NCBI RefSeq assembly: GCF_029892425.1
Contig: NZ_JARXWB010000022.1
Span: forward strand, 62,001 to 126,000
Length of the DNA: 64,000 nt
DNA from: Bradyrhizobium sp. BR13661
GTDB lineage: Bacteria > Pseudomonadota > Alphaproteobacteria > Rhizobiales > Xanthobacteraceae
Direction of reading: 5' to 3'
Shown here one piece after another: positions 17,385 to 26,178 of this stretch (position 1 is its first letter; each line of letters begins with the position of its first letter). The position numbers were made by a program, and so were the translations under genes. The notes below the pieces were generated by a model that worked only from the letters and a program-made list of their open reading frames with translations, did not search any database and had not been told where the DNA came from.

Positions 17385-17490
17385 TCGCGTCAATCGCGAC
17401 GGTTAGGCTCGGCTTAAGTTACGTCCGCTCTGACCCTGACAGCCGACACATCCTCAGCCGCGGGATGCGGCAGCGATGGGCCAACAGCGG
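17385..17490. repeat. Dispersed intergenic repeat, copy A
   Basis: This stretch aligns by eye along its whole length with 18410-18515. Shared blocks include CCTGACAGCCGACA and ATGCGGCAGCGATGGG, after a common GTCAATCRCGACGG start. It lies between the chorismate mutase and the next minus-strand gene. It has no coding capacity. Confidence 0.75.
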
Positions 17491-17517
17491 TCTTACCGGT
17501 GGCGCGTCAGTCGAGGA

Positions 17518-17955
17518 TCATTCGTGATGATTTGAAGCGCCGGGAGATTGCTCTCGGACCGTCAGCGTCCACGGCCCCTGATCGTACATCTCGGGCTCGG
17601 GTTCACCGCCCTTGCCGTAACGCAGTCGCGCACCCGCTTCTAGCTGAGTGCAAATCCGCACTACAAGCGGCTCTTGAGGCTCGACACCATAGGCGGCAAG
17701 AGCTGATCGCACCTTCCGCCACCGTTGCTTGGTGAAGACGCCGGTATGACACAACCCTTCGCAGCAGCAGTACGCTCGACCAGCGCGAAACGTGAGATGC
17801 AGTTCGAACTCCTCGCCTTGGCCTCGGATGTTCTCGACGCTCAGGGCGTAATACTGGTCGGGGTCCCCTTCGGCGCCTCGGTTCCCCCGGAGTAGATCGA
17901 TCCAAGCCGCACAGATGCTGGCTTGGAGGGCGCGTAGGGTCTCGTGTTCGTTCAT
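17518..17955 (-). CDS. Hypothetical cytoplasmic protein with a Cys cluster
   Basis: The 145-residue product has no signal peptide or membrane segment. It has alternating polar and hydrophobic strands (EEFELHLTFRAGRAYCCCEG), a CCCEGLCH cluster at about residues 63-70, and Trp-rich C-terminal strands. The Cys/His cluster could bind a metal but no family is recognised. It starts with ATG at 17955. The neighbours are orphan genes and repeats, which fits an accessory gene. Confidence 0.5.
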   Translation of the reverse strand: MNEHETLRALQASICAAWIDLLRGNRGAEGDPDQYYALSVENIRGQGEEFELHLTFRAGRAYCCCEGLCHTGVFTKQRWRKVRSALAAYGVEPQEPLVVRICTQLEAGARLRYGKGGEPEPEMYDQGPWTLTVREQSPGASNHHE

Positions 17956-18019
17956 GGCTATCGCGTGCCTAGCGGCGCGCCGTTTCTGTGTCCATTCTTA
18001 GAGGTTGGCTAACGCCAAG

Positions 18020-18325
18020 CTATTTGAGCTGGAGAGAGTCGGGACCGCTAACCTCAGTCCAGTGCGTGACGCCGAGTGCACTCGATAGCACTTGCATTAC
18101 GACAGAGTTGTTGAGGACAGCATCTTTGGGGTGATTCACTTGGACTCCCCCGATTCCGCTCCTCCAGATCGCGTCTGGTCGAACTTCCGACTTTCCCTGC
18201 CACCAGCGGGTGAAGTAGAACACTCGCCACTGCTCGCCGGGGAGACGATAGCAGCCCTCAATATGGTCGCAATCTTCCGGGTAGTAACAATCGAAGCTGA
18301 TCTCGGCATTCATTCGGAGCGCCAC
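18020..18325 (-). CDS. Hypothetical small protein
   Basis: The 101-residue protein is rich in aromatic residues (CYYPEDCDH, WRVFYFTRWWQGKSE). There is no signal peptide or membrane helix. It is probably a compact alpha/beta cytoplasmic protein. Size and style resemble small accessory or immunity-type proteins, but nothing in the sequence or the neighbours proves this. It ends 64 bp before the start of the Cys-cluster protein gene on the same strand, so the two may be co-transcribed. Confidence 0.5.
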   Translation of the reverse strand: MALRMNAEISFDCYYPEDCDHIEGCYRLPGEQWRVFYFTRWWQGKSEVRPDAIWRSGIGGVQVNHPKDAVLNNSVVMQVLSSALGVTHWTEVSGPDSLQLK

Positions 18326-18409
18326 TGAGGCAGCACAATTGCCGAGCCTATGGCCGCCGGGGAGTATCCCAAAGGATAAGCGGATGGCAAGTGGCCCGAG
18401 GTCCGTTGT

Positions 18410-18515
18410 GGGTCAATCACGACGGTTTAGCCCTGTTAAGTTAGTTCCGGTCTGGCCCTGACAGCCGACATATCCTCGGCCGTGGCATGCGGCAGCGATG
18501 GGGCCACAAGCCGAC
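18410..18515. repeat. Dispersed intergenic repeat, copy B
   Basis: This is the counterpart of 17385-17490, with the same orientation and nearly the same length. It sits between the 101-residue hypothetical gene and the small membrane-protein gene. Confidence 0.75.
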
Positions 18516-18535
18516 ATGAAGTGAGTCCAAACTTC

Positions 18536-18916
18536 TTATGCTCTTTCGGGCTTCGAGTAGTTGTTCGCGAGCAGCGAACACATTCCCATGGAACCCGCTG
18601 CAACGGCACCGACGAGACCGAAGTGCTGCAATGGCGGAGCCTGCCCAAGGGCGACGACGAAACAAGCGAATGCGATTGCTGCCCCAGTTGCAGCGATCAA
18701 CGGTGCCCTCACCACAATGGGGACGGCCCGCGACAAGCCGACATCGACCATAAGCGACAGCCAAGAAACAAAAAAACCAAAGACATATGCCAAGGTCGCG
18801 CCCTCGGCAGGATCACGAAGCGCGGCGTCGGCTCCATCCCGGATGATTGCCCAAAGAAGTGAGCCAAGCACGCCGAAGATTGGGCCGAAAACGAGATAGA
18901 CCCAGACTCTCTTCAT
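18536..18916 (-). CDS. Small integral membrane protein of unknown function
   Basis: The 126-residue product has about four hydrophobic segments (near 5-25, 44-62, 66-92 and 98-118) with short loops. It begins MKRVWVYLVFGPIFGVLGSL. Its layout resembles small DUF5413-like membrane proteins recalled from Bradyrhizobium, but this is a loose resemblance only. It is followed downstream by repeat copy B. No transporter signature is visible. Confidence 0.55.
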   Translation of the reverse strand: MKRVWVYLVFGPIFGVLGSLLWAIIRDGADAALRDPAEGATLAYVFGFFVSWLSLMVDVGLSRAVPIVVRAPLIAATGAAIAFACFVVALGQAPPLQHFGLVGAVAAGSMGMCSLLANNYSKPERA

Positions 18917-18954
18917 TCCAAGCCTGCTGCATCGACTGGCTCAACGTTTAGCAT

Positions 18955-19521
18955 CTACCCCCCGCATCGCTCTTTAACGCGCTCATAAGCATCGATGTAC
19001 TTTGTGTAGAATTTCTTTTCTCGCGCGCCGAGCGCGTAGGAGCGGCAGGCACCATCAGGAAACGGAATCTTGCTCAAGTCAAAATCCGGTTTTGAAAACC
19101 GCGAATAACAAAAAGCCTGCTTCTGCGAACTGAAATGAAGGGAGTATGTGCACCGATTTTCGGGAGGAGCGTCGGCCGGCCCGCGGCAAGCTTCCCATAG
19201 CTGATACGTTCCATCGAACTTCGTAAAGTCTAATTGCACTACATCGAGCCCATTCTTTTCCTGACTTGTGGAGACAAAGACGCATCGCTTGTCTGGAATC
19301 TGACGTATCTCAACACGCACGCGTCGATCACCAAGCTCTTCGAGAGTGACGGAATCATCTGTCGTACTCGTCAACTTGTATGAGGATTCACCGCCAGGTC
19401 CATGAATGAGCATGGCAACATCCGGCAAAATCGCCGCAGTGCCCTTCGATTGTCCGGATTGCGCGTGGCTCATCGAGGAGACGCAAATTGTTGCAGCGAA
19501 GGCAAGAACGATCCGGTTCAA
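18955..19521 (-). CDS. Exported Cys-rich protein of unknown function, TTG start
   Basis: From the TTG at 19521 the protein is 188 residues and begins with a clean signal peptide (NRIVLAFAATICVSSMSHA, cut before QSG). The open frame extends 48 codons further upstream with no signal-like N-terminus. The TTG is chosen because GGAG sits seven bases before it and the signal peptide then starts at residue 1. The mature part has scattered cysteines (KRCVFVST, WEACRGP, NRCTYSLHF, QAFCYSRF, GACRSYALG, ERCGG) and is probably disulfide-bonded in the periplasm. No family is recognised. Confidence 0.6.
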   Translation of the reverse strand: MNRIVLAFAATICVSSMSHAQSGQSKGTAAILPDVAMLIHGPGGESSYKLTSTTDDSVTLEELGDRRVRVEIRQIPDKRCVFVSTSQEKNGLDVVQLDFTKFDGTYQLWEACRGPADAPPENRCTYSLHFSSQKQAFCYSRFSKPDFDLSKIPFPDGACRSYALGAREKKFYTKYIDAYERVKERCGG

Positions 19522-19692
19522 AGTGCTGCTCCAAATAAGTTCGCTTCGTGTGAGTGCCCGGCAGCAGACATCGCCTTCGCACGGCACCCCTTCAATTCTA
19601 GGCCGCCTAAGCGTGATTAGGTTGTAAAATAAGCTTCGGCAACCGTTAGGGCGCAGAATGCTCAATTTTCAATGAAGCGGCTGCGACTTCCG

Positions 19693-19796
19693 ATATGGGG
19701 CAATCGCGTCGGTTCGGCCTGATCGCAGCGGCGTCAGGTTTACCCGTCATTCCGGACATCAAAGCGCCGGACCGAGATCGTGGCGATGGGCCATGA
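19693..19796. repeat. Probable divergent copy of the dispersed repeat, copy D
   Basis: The region 19666-20007 has no gene. Within it 19693-19796 has the same order of landmarks as the better copies (GGCAATCGCGTCGG, then a CCGGACATC-like block, then GCGATGGGCC), but the middle is poorly conserved. Confidence 0.4.
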
Positions 19797-20007
19797 GCTG
19801 ACTCACGTAGTGCGACGTGAGCCGACGGCTTGGAGGACGCGGTAAGTGGCTGATGCGGCCAGTGGGTTTTTTGTTTCGATGAGACGCGGAAATCATTCGT
19901 CGCGATGCTGGTTTGACAAATATCAACGGCAGCGCCGGACGGCATATTATTGCTCTCCATGCAAGATCCGCAGGGTCGACGATCCTTTCGACCCAGGGAG
20001 GCACCCA

Positions 20008-20304
20008 ATGCGATGTCAGGCCCTATTGATCGCTGCTGCGCTCGCGGCCGCCACCGTCCCGGCGCGCGCCCAGTGTCCCCCCGGCACCGTCTTGCTCGGT
20101 ACACAGTGCGTGCAGCACTGCCCCCCGGGCATGTGGTCGGTTCACGGAAGGTGCTTGCCTCCTCCTCCTCCGCGTTCTTCGTCTGGAACCAGCCAAGGCG
20201 GGTACGCGTCGGGCGGCGGAGGATATGCCGGTCCGTCGTATTTGCAGCCGGATTGGCCGAGGAATCGACCGACGCCGCCGCCTCAAAAACAAATGAGGCA
20301 ATAA
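20008..20304 (+). CDS. Small secreted Cys/Pro-rich protein
   Basis: The 98-residue product begins MRCQALLIAAALAAATVPARA, a signal peptide cut before QCPPG. The mature part has a Cys-rich head (CPPGTVLLG, CVQHCPPGMW, GRCLPPPPP) and a Pro/Gly/Ser tail with no obvious fold. A GGGAGG site seven bases upstream supports this start over earlier in-frame codons. It resembles short keratin-like secreted proteins common in Bradyrhizobium and has no known function. Confidence 0.65.
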   Translation: MRCQALLIAAALAAATVPARAQCPPGTVLLGTQCVQHCPPGMWSVHGRCLPPPPPRSSSGTSQGGYASGGGGYAGPSYLQPDWPRNRPTPPPQKQMRQ

Positions 20305-20313
20305 AGTCCTCTT

Positions 20314-20420
20314 GGGGTCAAACGCGACGGCTTTGCCCGATCTCTATCAGGTCCGGTCTTGTCTCTCAGAGCCGACATGCGGGTGGCGGGCGGATTTCGT
20401 CGCGATGGGCCCAACAGCGG
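20314..20420. repeat. Dispersed intergenic repeat, copy C
   Basis: This stretch shares the GGGTCAAACGCGACGG start, the TCAGGTCCGGTC middle, the GAGCCGACAT block and the GCGATGGGCCCAACAGCGG end with copies A and B. It lies just after the small secreted protein gene. Confidence 0.65.
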
Positions 20421-20491
20421 AAATCGGACGGCCTCGTGCAAGACTGGAAGGCGAAGCAATCCGGGCAGCGAAGAGGCGCGGCCGTTTCTGC

Positions 20492-21202
20492 TTATCGACT
20501 CTTGGCGCGCTTGAAGTATCCCTCAAGGACATCGACTATGCCGAGCTGAAGCTTCGCCGCGAATTTCACGCCTTCGATGTCCTTGCGCGCCACGGCGCTT
20601 CTCAGCCCATCCTGGATTGCTGCAGCCAGATCGCGGATGCCGGAGTCGCGAACGTTTTTTGCCAGCGCTGACCAATTGCTGTCCGAGTCCTTCGCTGTGG
20701 CTCCGATGGCCGCCCATTCTGCGGCCGGCCCCGCTGCCAGGATACTCAGCTTGAACCCCGAATAGTCCAGCATCGCGACCTCGATGGGCGAGGGACGCTG
20801 CGCAGGATCGGTCGCAGCTTCGATGACGCGATAGGCTTCGACAGATGCAAGCGCGATCGCCGGCAGGTCTTTCCCGGCCATCGCCTGCTCCATGGCAGTC
20901 AGCTCGCGGGCGAGCGCGTCGAAAGTCGCGGCGTCGAGCAACGGACGCAGCATCGGGAGCGCCCTGCGCATCGCCGCCACCTTTTCAGCCACTTTATCCG
21001 CCTTGCCGCCCAGGGCGGCATCGATCAGATCCTCGTTAATCGAGGCAGCATCGGCAAGCTTGGCGTTGCGACCGAGGTCCTTGGCGGAGGCCTCCTGCGC
21101 GAAGAGCGGCCCGGCCCAGAAGTCCGGCGCGAGCAAGTGCACCAGGGCGGGCGAGAGCATGAAAGCTACGATGGCTGCGGCTGCGGCGGTGTGCTTGAGC
21201 AT
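20492..21202 (-). CDS. Exported helical protein of unknown function
   Basis: The 236-residue product has an N-terminal signal or anchor (residues 1-35, ending in GPLFAQEA). An almost entirely helical Ala-rich mature part follows, with a midpoint motif RPSPIEVAMLDYSGFKL and a C-terminal repeat-like helix pair (NWSALAKNVRDSGIRDL, then VARKDIEGVKFAAKLQLG). It looks like a periplasmic four-helix-bundle type protein. There are no haem or metal motifs such as CxxCH. No family is recognised. Confidence 0.6.
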   Translation of the reverse strand: MLKHTAAAAAIVAFMLSPALVHLLAPDFWAGPLFAQEASAKDLGRNAKLADAASINEDLIDAALGGKADKVAEKVAAMRRALPMLRPLLDAATFDALARELTAMEQAMAGKDLPAIALASVEAYRVIEAATDPAQRPSPIEVAMLDYSGFKLSILAAGPAAEWAAIGATAKDSDSNWSALAKNVRDSGIRDLAAAIQDGLRSAVARKDIEGVKFAAKLQLGIVDVLEGYFKRAKSR

Positions 21203-21656
21203 GTTCCTTCACCTCAACTCGCCGCCCCTATTTCGGACGCCGGCGAAGCGTGGCCCGTCAATTAACAGGATGACATTGCACCAACGATCACCCTTGATGA
21301 AGATCAAATGCTGCGTGCGATAGCGGGTCCCGATTCGAGTCATGAATCGACCGGGAGCAACATCAACTATGATGTCCGTGCCAAGTGGTTGCGGTGCGGA
21401 TGACCGCTCCGGGTCAACGGCTGCCCTCGGCAGCCAGCATGCCCTTGATGGTCGGCGAACCATGCGTCGCGCCCGCCACTTCCGCAACGAGTCATAAGGC
21501 TACCGCGTGCCGGCAATTCCGATCTTGGCATTATGCCGGTGTTTTGCCCGACGGAGCAAGGTATTTCGTCGCGTCCGAAATTTCTTCAAGCCTTTCAAAC
21601 CGATCTCTACGGTGCATGGGGTTGTTTTCAGCTTGTGTTTTTGGGAGGCCAAAACG
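21203..21656. other. Intergenic stretch with dispersed-sequence remnants
   Basis: No convincing gene is seen in about 450 bp. From about 21530 to 21640 the sequence has GCCGGTGTTTTGCCCGACGG followed later by GGTGCATGGGGTTGTTTTC, phrases recalled as recurring between genes in Bradyrhizobium. A minus-strand open frame at 21209-21487 is probably chance. Confidence 0.4.
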
Positions 21657-21687
21657 AATGGCCTCTTCCCGATGGGAAGAGGCCATT
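21657..21687 (-). terminator. Strong intrinsic terminator of the peptide-importer operon
   Basis: A perfect 14-bp stem (AATGGCCTCTTCCC with its complement) encloses a GAT loop. Read on the minus strand it is followed by CGTTTT. It starts 38 bp after the stop of the binding-protein gene, the last gene of the operon. Confidence 0.8.
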
Positions 21688-21724
21688 GCAGAAGCGACAG
21701 TGCCGACCGATGACGCGGTCCTGC

Positions 21725-23218
21725 TTACTCCCAGGACCAGGCCGAGAGATCATTCTCGAACTGCGGGACTTCCTTCCAGACGCCCTTCAGCTTCTTGTTG
21801 ACGACCGTTGGCCATTGCGGCTGGAACAGGAAGCCGGCCACCGCGTCGGTCGCCAGCATTGTCTGGGCATCGCCGAGCAACTTGGCGCGGCCGGCCTCGT
21901 CGGGCGTCGACACGATCTGCTTGTAGAGCGCGTTGAAGGCCTCGCTGTTGTAGCCGAGGTAGAAGTCGGGCTCGGTCAGCTTGACGAGATCGAACGGCTC
22001 GACATGGGAGACGATGGTGAGGTCGTAATTGTGCGGACCGTTGGGGGCGAAGGCCTGCGACAGCCACTGTGCCCATTCGACGTTCTCGATCTTGGCGACG
22101 ATGCCGACCTTGGCGAGCTGGGCTGCCAGGATCTCGCCGCCCTGCCGCGCGTAAGGCGGCGGCGGCAGCTTCAGGCTGAGCTCGAGCGGCGTGGTGATGC
22201 CGGCTTCTGCCAGCAGCTTCTTCGCCTTCTCGGGGTCGTAGGGGTTGATTGCGGTGGTGTCGACATAGCCGAGCGAACCCGGCGTGTAGAAGCTGCCGAT
22301 CGGCGTGCCGAAACCTTCGACCGCGCCGTCGATCATCGCCTTGCGGTCGATGGCGGCGAGGATGGCGCGACGCACGCGCACGTCGTCGAGCGGCTTCTTC
22401 TTCTCGTTGATGGCGACGATGGTCTTGGCCTTGGAGCCGCCGATCAGCACGGTGAAGCGCGGATCGCTTTTGAACTGGGCGACGCCGCGGACGGTGACGC
22501 GCGGGAACGCGTCGACGTCGCCCGACAACAGCGCTGCGATCTGCGCGGCGGGATCGCCGATGAAGCGGATCGTCACCTTCGACAGCTTGATCGCGGACGC
22601 GTTGCGGTAGTCGGCCCATTTGTTCAGCGTGAGCGAGGAGCCCTTGACCCAGGCGCCAAGCTGATACGGCCCGGTGCCGACCGGCTGGGTGATGTTGGTC
22701 GCCGCGCTCTTTGGCTCGACGATCGAGCCGCTCGCCTGTCCCAGCAGGAACGGCAGGTTCGGCTCGGGATATTTCAGCGTGAGCGCGATCGTATCGGCGT
22801 CGGGCGCATCGATCTTCTCGATCGCCTGGTACAGGCTCTTGTCCTTGTTGGTGCTGTTCGCGGCCGCGTTGCGCTCGAACGAGAATTTCACGGCGGCGGA
22901 ATCGAAGGCCTCGCCGTTCTGGAATTTGACGCCCTTGCGCAGCTTGAACGTATAGGTCTTGAGGTCGGGCGATGCGGTCCAGCTCTCGGCGAGCAGCGGC
23001 GAGACCGAGCCGTCCTCGTTGATCTTGGTCAGGGTCTCGTAGATGTTGTAGAGCGTGACCTCGGCGATCGCAGCGGCGGCGGCGTTGGTGGGATCGAGCC
23101 CCGGCGGCTCCAGCGTCATGCCCATGACGACGCTGTCCTTCTTGCTCTGCGCCAGCACCGGCAGCGGCGCCGCGGCCAATGCCGCGGCAAAAGCGACGAT
23201 CGTTAGCTTCTTCAACAT
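21725..23218 (-). CDS. Peptide/nickel-type ABC transporter substrate-binding protein (family 5)
   Basis: The 497-residue lipid-free periplasmic protein has a signal peptide (MLKKLTIVAFAAALAAAPLPVLA, cut before QS). The family 5 core includes LYNIYETLTKINEDGSVSPL, LAESWTASPDLKTYTFKL and the GTGPYQL segment. ATG 23218 with GGGGAG seven bases upstream is preferred to a TTG two codons earlier. It is the last gene of the importer operon, before the terminator. It should capture a peptide or related amide-bearing compound and deliver it to the two permeases and two ATPases upstream. Confidence 0.9.
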   Translation of the reverse strand: MLKKLTIVAFAAALAAAPLPVLAQSKKDSVVMGMTLEPPGLDPTNAAAAAIAEVTLYNIYETLTKINEDGSVSPLLAESWTASPDLKTYTFKLRKGVKFQNGEAFDSAAVKFSFERNAAANSTNKDKSLYQAIEKIDAPDADTIALTLKYPEPNLPFLLGQASGSIVEPKSAATNITQPVGTGPYQLGAWVKGSSLTLNKWADYRNASAIKLSKVTIRFIGDPAAQIAALLSGDVDAFPRVTVRGVAQFKSDPRFTVLIGGSKAKTIVAINEKKKPLDDVRVRRAILAAIDRKAMIDGAVEGFGTPIGSFYTPGSLGYVDTTAINPYDPEKAKKLLAEAGITTPLELSLKLPPPPYARQGGEILAAQLAKVGIVAKIENVEWAQWLSQAFAPNGPHNYDLTIVSHVEPFDLVKLTEPDFYLGYNSEAFNALYKQIVSTPDEAGRAKLLGDAQTMLATDAVAGFLFQPQWPTVVNKKLKGVWKEVPQFENDLSAWSWE

Positions 23219-23273
23219 GCCCAAACTCCCCGGCCTTCTTCTATCTGAGGCTACACCAATTCCGTACCCGACA

Positions 23274-24278
23274 TTAGCCTTCCAGGCCCACCTGCGGCAA
23301 TGCCATCACGGCCTCCGCCTTGTGGCAGGCGGCGAGATGGCCCTCGCCCACCTTGCGTAGCAAGGGCGGAACCTCGCGGCAATGCTGGTCGGCGAGCGGA
23401 CAGCGCGCCACGTAAGGGCATCCGGCCGCAGCCGCCGAGCGCGAGGCGATCGCCTGGGCCCCGCGCCGCCGCCGGCCGCCACCGGCACGCGCCCGCGGCA
23501 CCGCATCCAGCAGCGCCCGCGTATAGGGATGGGCGCAGCGTTCGAACAGATCCTCGGGGCGCCCCTGCTCGACGACCCGGCCGAGATACATCACCGCGAC
23601 CTCGTCGCAGAGATAGTCGACCACGGCGAGGTCGTGGCTGATCAGAATGTAGCTGAGGCCGAACTGCTCCTGCAGGTCCTGCATCAGGTTCAGCACCTGC
23701 GCCTGCACGGAGACGTCGAGCGCGGAGACGGGCTCGTCCGCGACGATCAGCTTCGGCTGGGTGATCAGCGCGCGCGCGATCGCGATGCGCTGGCGCTGAC
23801 CGCCGGAGAACTCGTGCGGATATTTGTCCATGTCCGCTTCGCGCAGGCCGACCTGTTTCAGCACCGTCGCGACGCAAGCGCGGAACATCGTGCGGTCGGC
23901 GTCATCGAGCACGGTGAGCGGCTCGGCGACAATGCGCGCAATGGTCTGGCGCGGATCGAGCGATCCGTAAGGGTCCTGGAACACCATCTGGAAATCGCGC
24001 CGCGCCCGGCGCAGTTCATCGGGCGAGATGCGGTTCAGATCGCGGCCGAGCAGCGTCACCTCGCCCGCGGTTGGCCGCTCCAGCGCCATCACGACGCGCG
24101 CAAACGTCGATTTGCCCGAGCCGGACTCGCCGACGATGCCGAGGCTCTTGCCGGCCTGCACCTGCACACTGACGCCATTGAGCGCGCGGACCTGGCCCGG
24201 CGGACGGAACAGACTCTCGCGCGGCAGCATGTAGCGCTGCTCGAGATTCTTGACGTCGAGAAGTGGAACAGCGCTCAT
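23274..24278 (-). CDS. Peptide ABC transporter ATP-binding protein (DppF-type)
   Basis: The 334-residue cytoplasmic ATPase has Walker A GESGSGKST, signature SGGQRQRIAIARAL, Walker B LIVADEPVSALDV and switch His in LISHDLAVV. The C-terminal oligopeptide-family extension carries a Cys-rich iron-sulfur-type motif (CPYVARCPLADQHC) as in OppF/DppF proteins. The start at 24278 overlaps the stop of the preceding ATPase gene (ATGA). A longer open frame upstream to 24383 is only read-through into that gene. It pairs with the other ATPase to power the importer. Confidence 0.92.
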   Translation of the reverse strand: MSAVPLLDVKNLEQRYMLPRESLFRPPGQVRALNGVSVQVQAGKSLGIVGESGSGKSTFARVVMALERPTAGEVTLLGRDLNRISPDELRRARRDFQMVFQDPYGSLDPRQTIARIVAEPLTVLDDADRTMFRACVATVLKQVGLREADMDKYPHEFSGGQRQRIAIARALITQPKLIVADEPVSALDVSVQAQVLNLMQDLQEQFGLSYILISHDLAVVDYLCDEVAVMYLGRVVEQGRPEDLFERCAHPYTRALLDAVPRARAGGGRRRRGAQAIASRSAAAAGCPYVARCPLADQHCREVPPLLRKVGEGHLAACHKAEAVMALPQVGLEG

Positions 24279-25288
24279 GCGGACAGCGCCCCGACATTCG
24301 CGGCCATCGAGACATCTGTGCGAACGCAGCGCACGACGTGCGAGGGGCCGACCTCGACCATCGGCGGCAGCGCCGCGCGGCATTTGTCCAGGACCAGCGG
24401 ACAGCGATCGCCGAAGGCGCAGCCAACAGGCAGATCGGCGAGCTCCGGCACCGTGCCCGAGATCGTCGTCAGCCGCGTCCCCTTGCGCGCGCCGAGCTTT
24501 GGGCGGGCGCGGAACAGGCCTTGCGTATAGGGATGGCCCATGCGGCGAAATACCTCGTCGGTCGGCCCGCTCTCGACGACGGTACCGCCATACATCACCA
24601 TCATGCGCTGCACGTTCTCGGCGATGACGCCGAGATCATGCGAGATCAGGATCATCGACATGCCCCGCTCCTCGACGAGATCAGCGATGAGATCGAGGAT
24701 CTGGCCCTGGATGGTGACGTCGAGCGCGGTGGTCGGCTCGTCTGCAATCAACAGATCAGGCTCACAGGCGAGTGCCATCGCGATCGTGACGCGCTGGCGC
24801 TGGCCGCCGGAGAACTGGTGCGGATAGGCATCGATGCGCTTGGCGGGATCGGGCAGCCCGACGCGGTCGAGCAAGGCGATCGCCTCCTTGCGCGCCTGCG
24901 CGGCGGAATATTTCTTGTGACGCCGCAGCGGCTCGGCGACCTGATGGCCGATCGTGTGCATCGGGTTCAGCGCCGTCATCGGCTCCTGGAAGATCATGCT
25001 GATGCGGTTACCGCGCAGCTTGCAGTATTCCGCATCCGGAAGGCGGGCGAGCTCGTTGCCGTCAAGCTTGATGCTGCCCGTGACGACCGCGCTGTCGGGA
25101 AGCAACCCCATCAGCGACAGCGCCGTGACCGACTTGCCACATCCGGATTCACCGACAAGCCCGAGCGTCTCGCCGCGCTTCAGCGCAAAGCTGACGCCGC
25201 GCACGGCCTGCGCCGGACCGCGGCTGGTGTTGAGGCGGACGCCGAGATTATCGACCTCGATCAGGGTTGCGGGACCAGCCATCGTCAC
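24275..25288 (-). CDS. Peptide ABC transporter ATP-binding protein (DppD-type)
   Basis: The 337-residue ATPase has Walker A GESGCGKSV, signature SGGQRQRVTIAMAL, Walker B LLIADEPTTALDV and LISHDLGVIAENV. The C-terminal oligopeptide extension contains CAFGDRCPLVLDKC. The GTG at 25288 overlaps the permease stop by four bases (GTGA); an ATG two codons later (25282) is an alternative. It is one of two ATPases of the peptide importer. Confidence 0.92.
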   Translation of the reverse strand: MTMAGPATLIEVDNLGVRLNTSRGPAQAVRGVSFALKRGETLGLVGESGCGKSVTALSLMGLLPDSAVVTGSIKLDGNELARLPDAEYCKLRGNRISMIFQEPMTALNPMHTIGHQVAEPLRRHKKYSAAQARKEAIALLDRVGLPDPAKRIDAYPHQFSGGQRQRVTIAMALACEPDLLIADEPTTALDVTIQGQILDLIADLVEERGMSMILISHDLGVIAENVQRMMVMYGGTVVESGPTDEVFRRMGHPYTQGLFRARPKLGARKGTRLTTISGTVPELADLPVGCAFGDRCPLVLDKCRAALPPMVEVGPSHVVRCVRTDVSMAANVGALSA

Positions 25289-26178
25289 CGCTCGCGCGCC
25301 AGTCGCGGATCGAGCAGATCGCGCAATCCATCACCGAGCAGATTGAGACCGAGCACGGCGATCGCGATCGCCGCGCCGGGATAGACCGCGAGCATCGGCG
25401 ACTGGAACAGCATGGTCTGCGCATCGTTCAGCATCCGGCCCCAGGACGGCTGGGGCGGCTGGGTGCCGAGGCCGAGATAGGACAGCGCGGCTTCGGCGAG
25501 AATCGCCAGCGCGAACTGAATGGTTGCCTGCACGATCAGGATTGACAGGATGTTCGGCAAGACGTGCTCGATGGTGATGCGGAAAGCGCCCTTCCCCGAA
25601 GCACGTGCCGCCAGCACGAATTCACGCGCCCAGATCGCATTGGCCGAGCCGCGCGTCAGCCGGGTCAAGGTGGGGATCTGGAAGATGCCGATCGCGATGA
25701 TCGAGGTCACCATGCCCGGGCCTGCGACCGCGGCGAGCATGATCGCCGAGAGCACCGCCGGAAAAGCGAAGGTGAAGTCGGAGAAGCGCATGATGATCTC
25801 TTCGGTCCAGCCGCGCTTGGCCGAGGCGATCAGGCCAAGGCAGACGCCGAAGGAAAGACCGATGCTGACCGCGATGATGCCGACCAGGATGGTCGAGCGC
25901 GCGCCCGCGAGCAGCAGCGAGACGATATCGCGGCCGAACGAATCAGTACCGAGCCAGTGCGCCGCCGACGGCGGCCGCAGCTTCGAGGCGATGTCGATCT
26001 CGTAAGGCGACCAGGGCGTCCAAACCAGCGAAAGCAACGCCGAGACCACCACCAGCAGGCTGAGCGCGCCGCCCAACACAAAGCTGCGATGGCGCAGCGC
26101 GCGGCCCCAGAAGGTCTTTGCCGGCAAGGAGCGCGTTGTGATCGGCGCGTCAACCGGAGTGGATAGCTGCGCGCTCAC
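25285..26178 (-). CDS. Peptide ABC transporter permease (DppC-type)
   Basis: The 297-residue inner-membrane protein has about six membrane segments. It has an N-terminal cytoplasmic tail, the family block HWLGTDSFGRDIVSLLLAGA and the EAA loop region EFVLAARASGKGAFRI. The GTG at 26178 overlaps the stop of the partner permease (GTGA), the same coupling as elsewhere in this operon. The open frame continues upstream inside that gene but lacks a permease-like N-terminus there. Confidence 0.9.
   Translation of the reverse strand: MSAQLSTPVDAPITTRSLPAKTFWGRALRHRSFVLGGALSLLVVVSALLSLVWTPWSPYEIDIASKLRPPSAAHWLGTDSFGRDIVSLLLAGARSTILVGIIAVSIGLSFGVCLGLIASAKRGWTEEIIMRFSDFTFAFPAVLSAIMLAAVAGPGMVTSIIAIGIFQIPTLTRLTRGSANAIWAREFVLAARASGKGAFRITIEHVLPNILSILIVQATIQFALAILAEAALSYLGLGTQPPQPSWGRMLNDAQTMLFQSPMLAVYPGAAIAIAVLGLNLLGDGLRDLLDPRLARER

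Noticed and set aside
21209..21487. 92-codon minus-strand open frame
   Set aside because: No ribosome site, no signal or domain, and it overlaps repeat-like intergenic sequence.
21533..23206. 557-codon plus-strand open frame
   Set aside because: It is antisense to the peptide-binding protein gene, which has strong family motifs.
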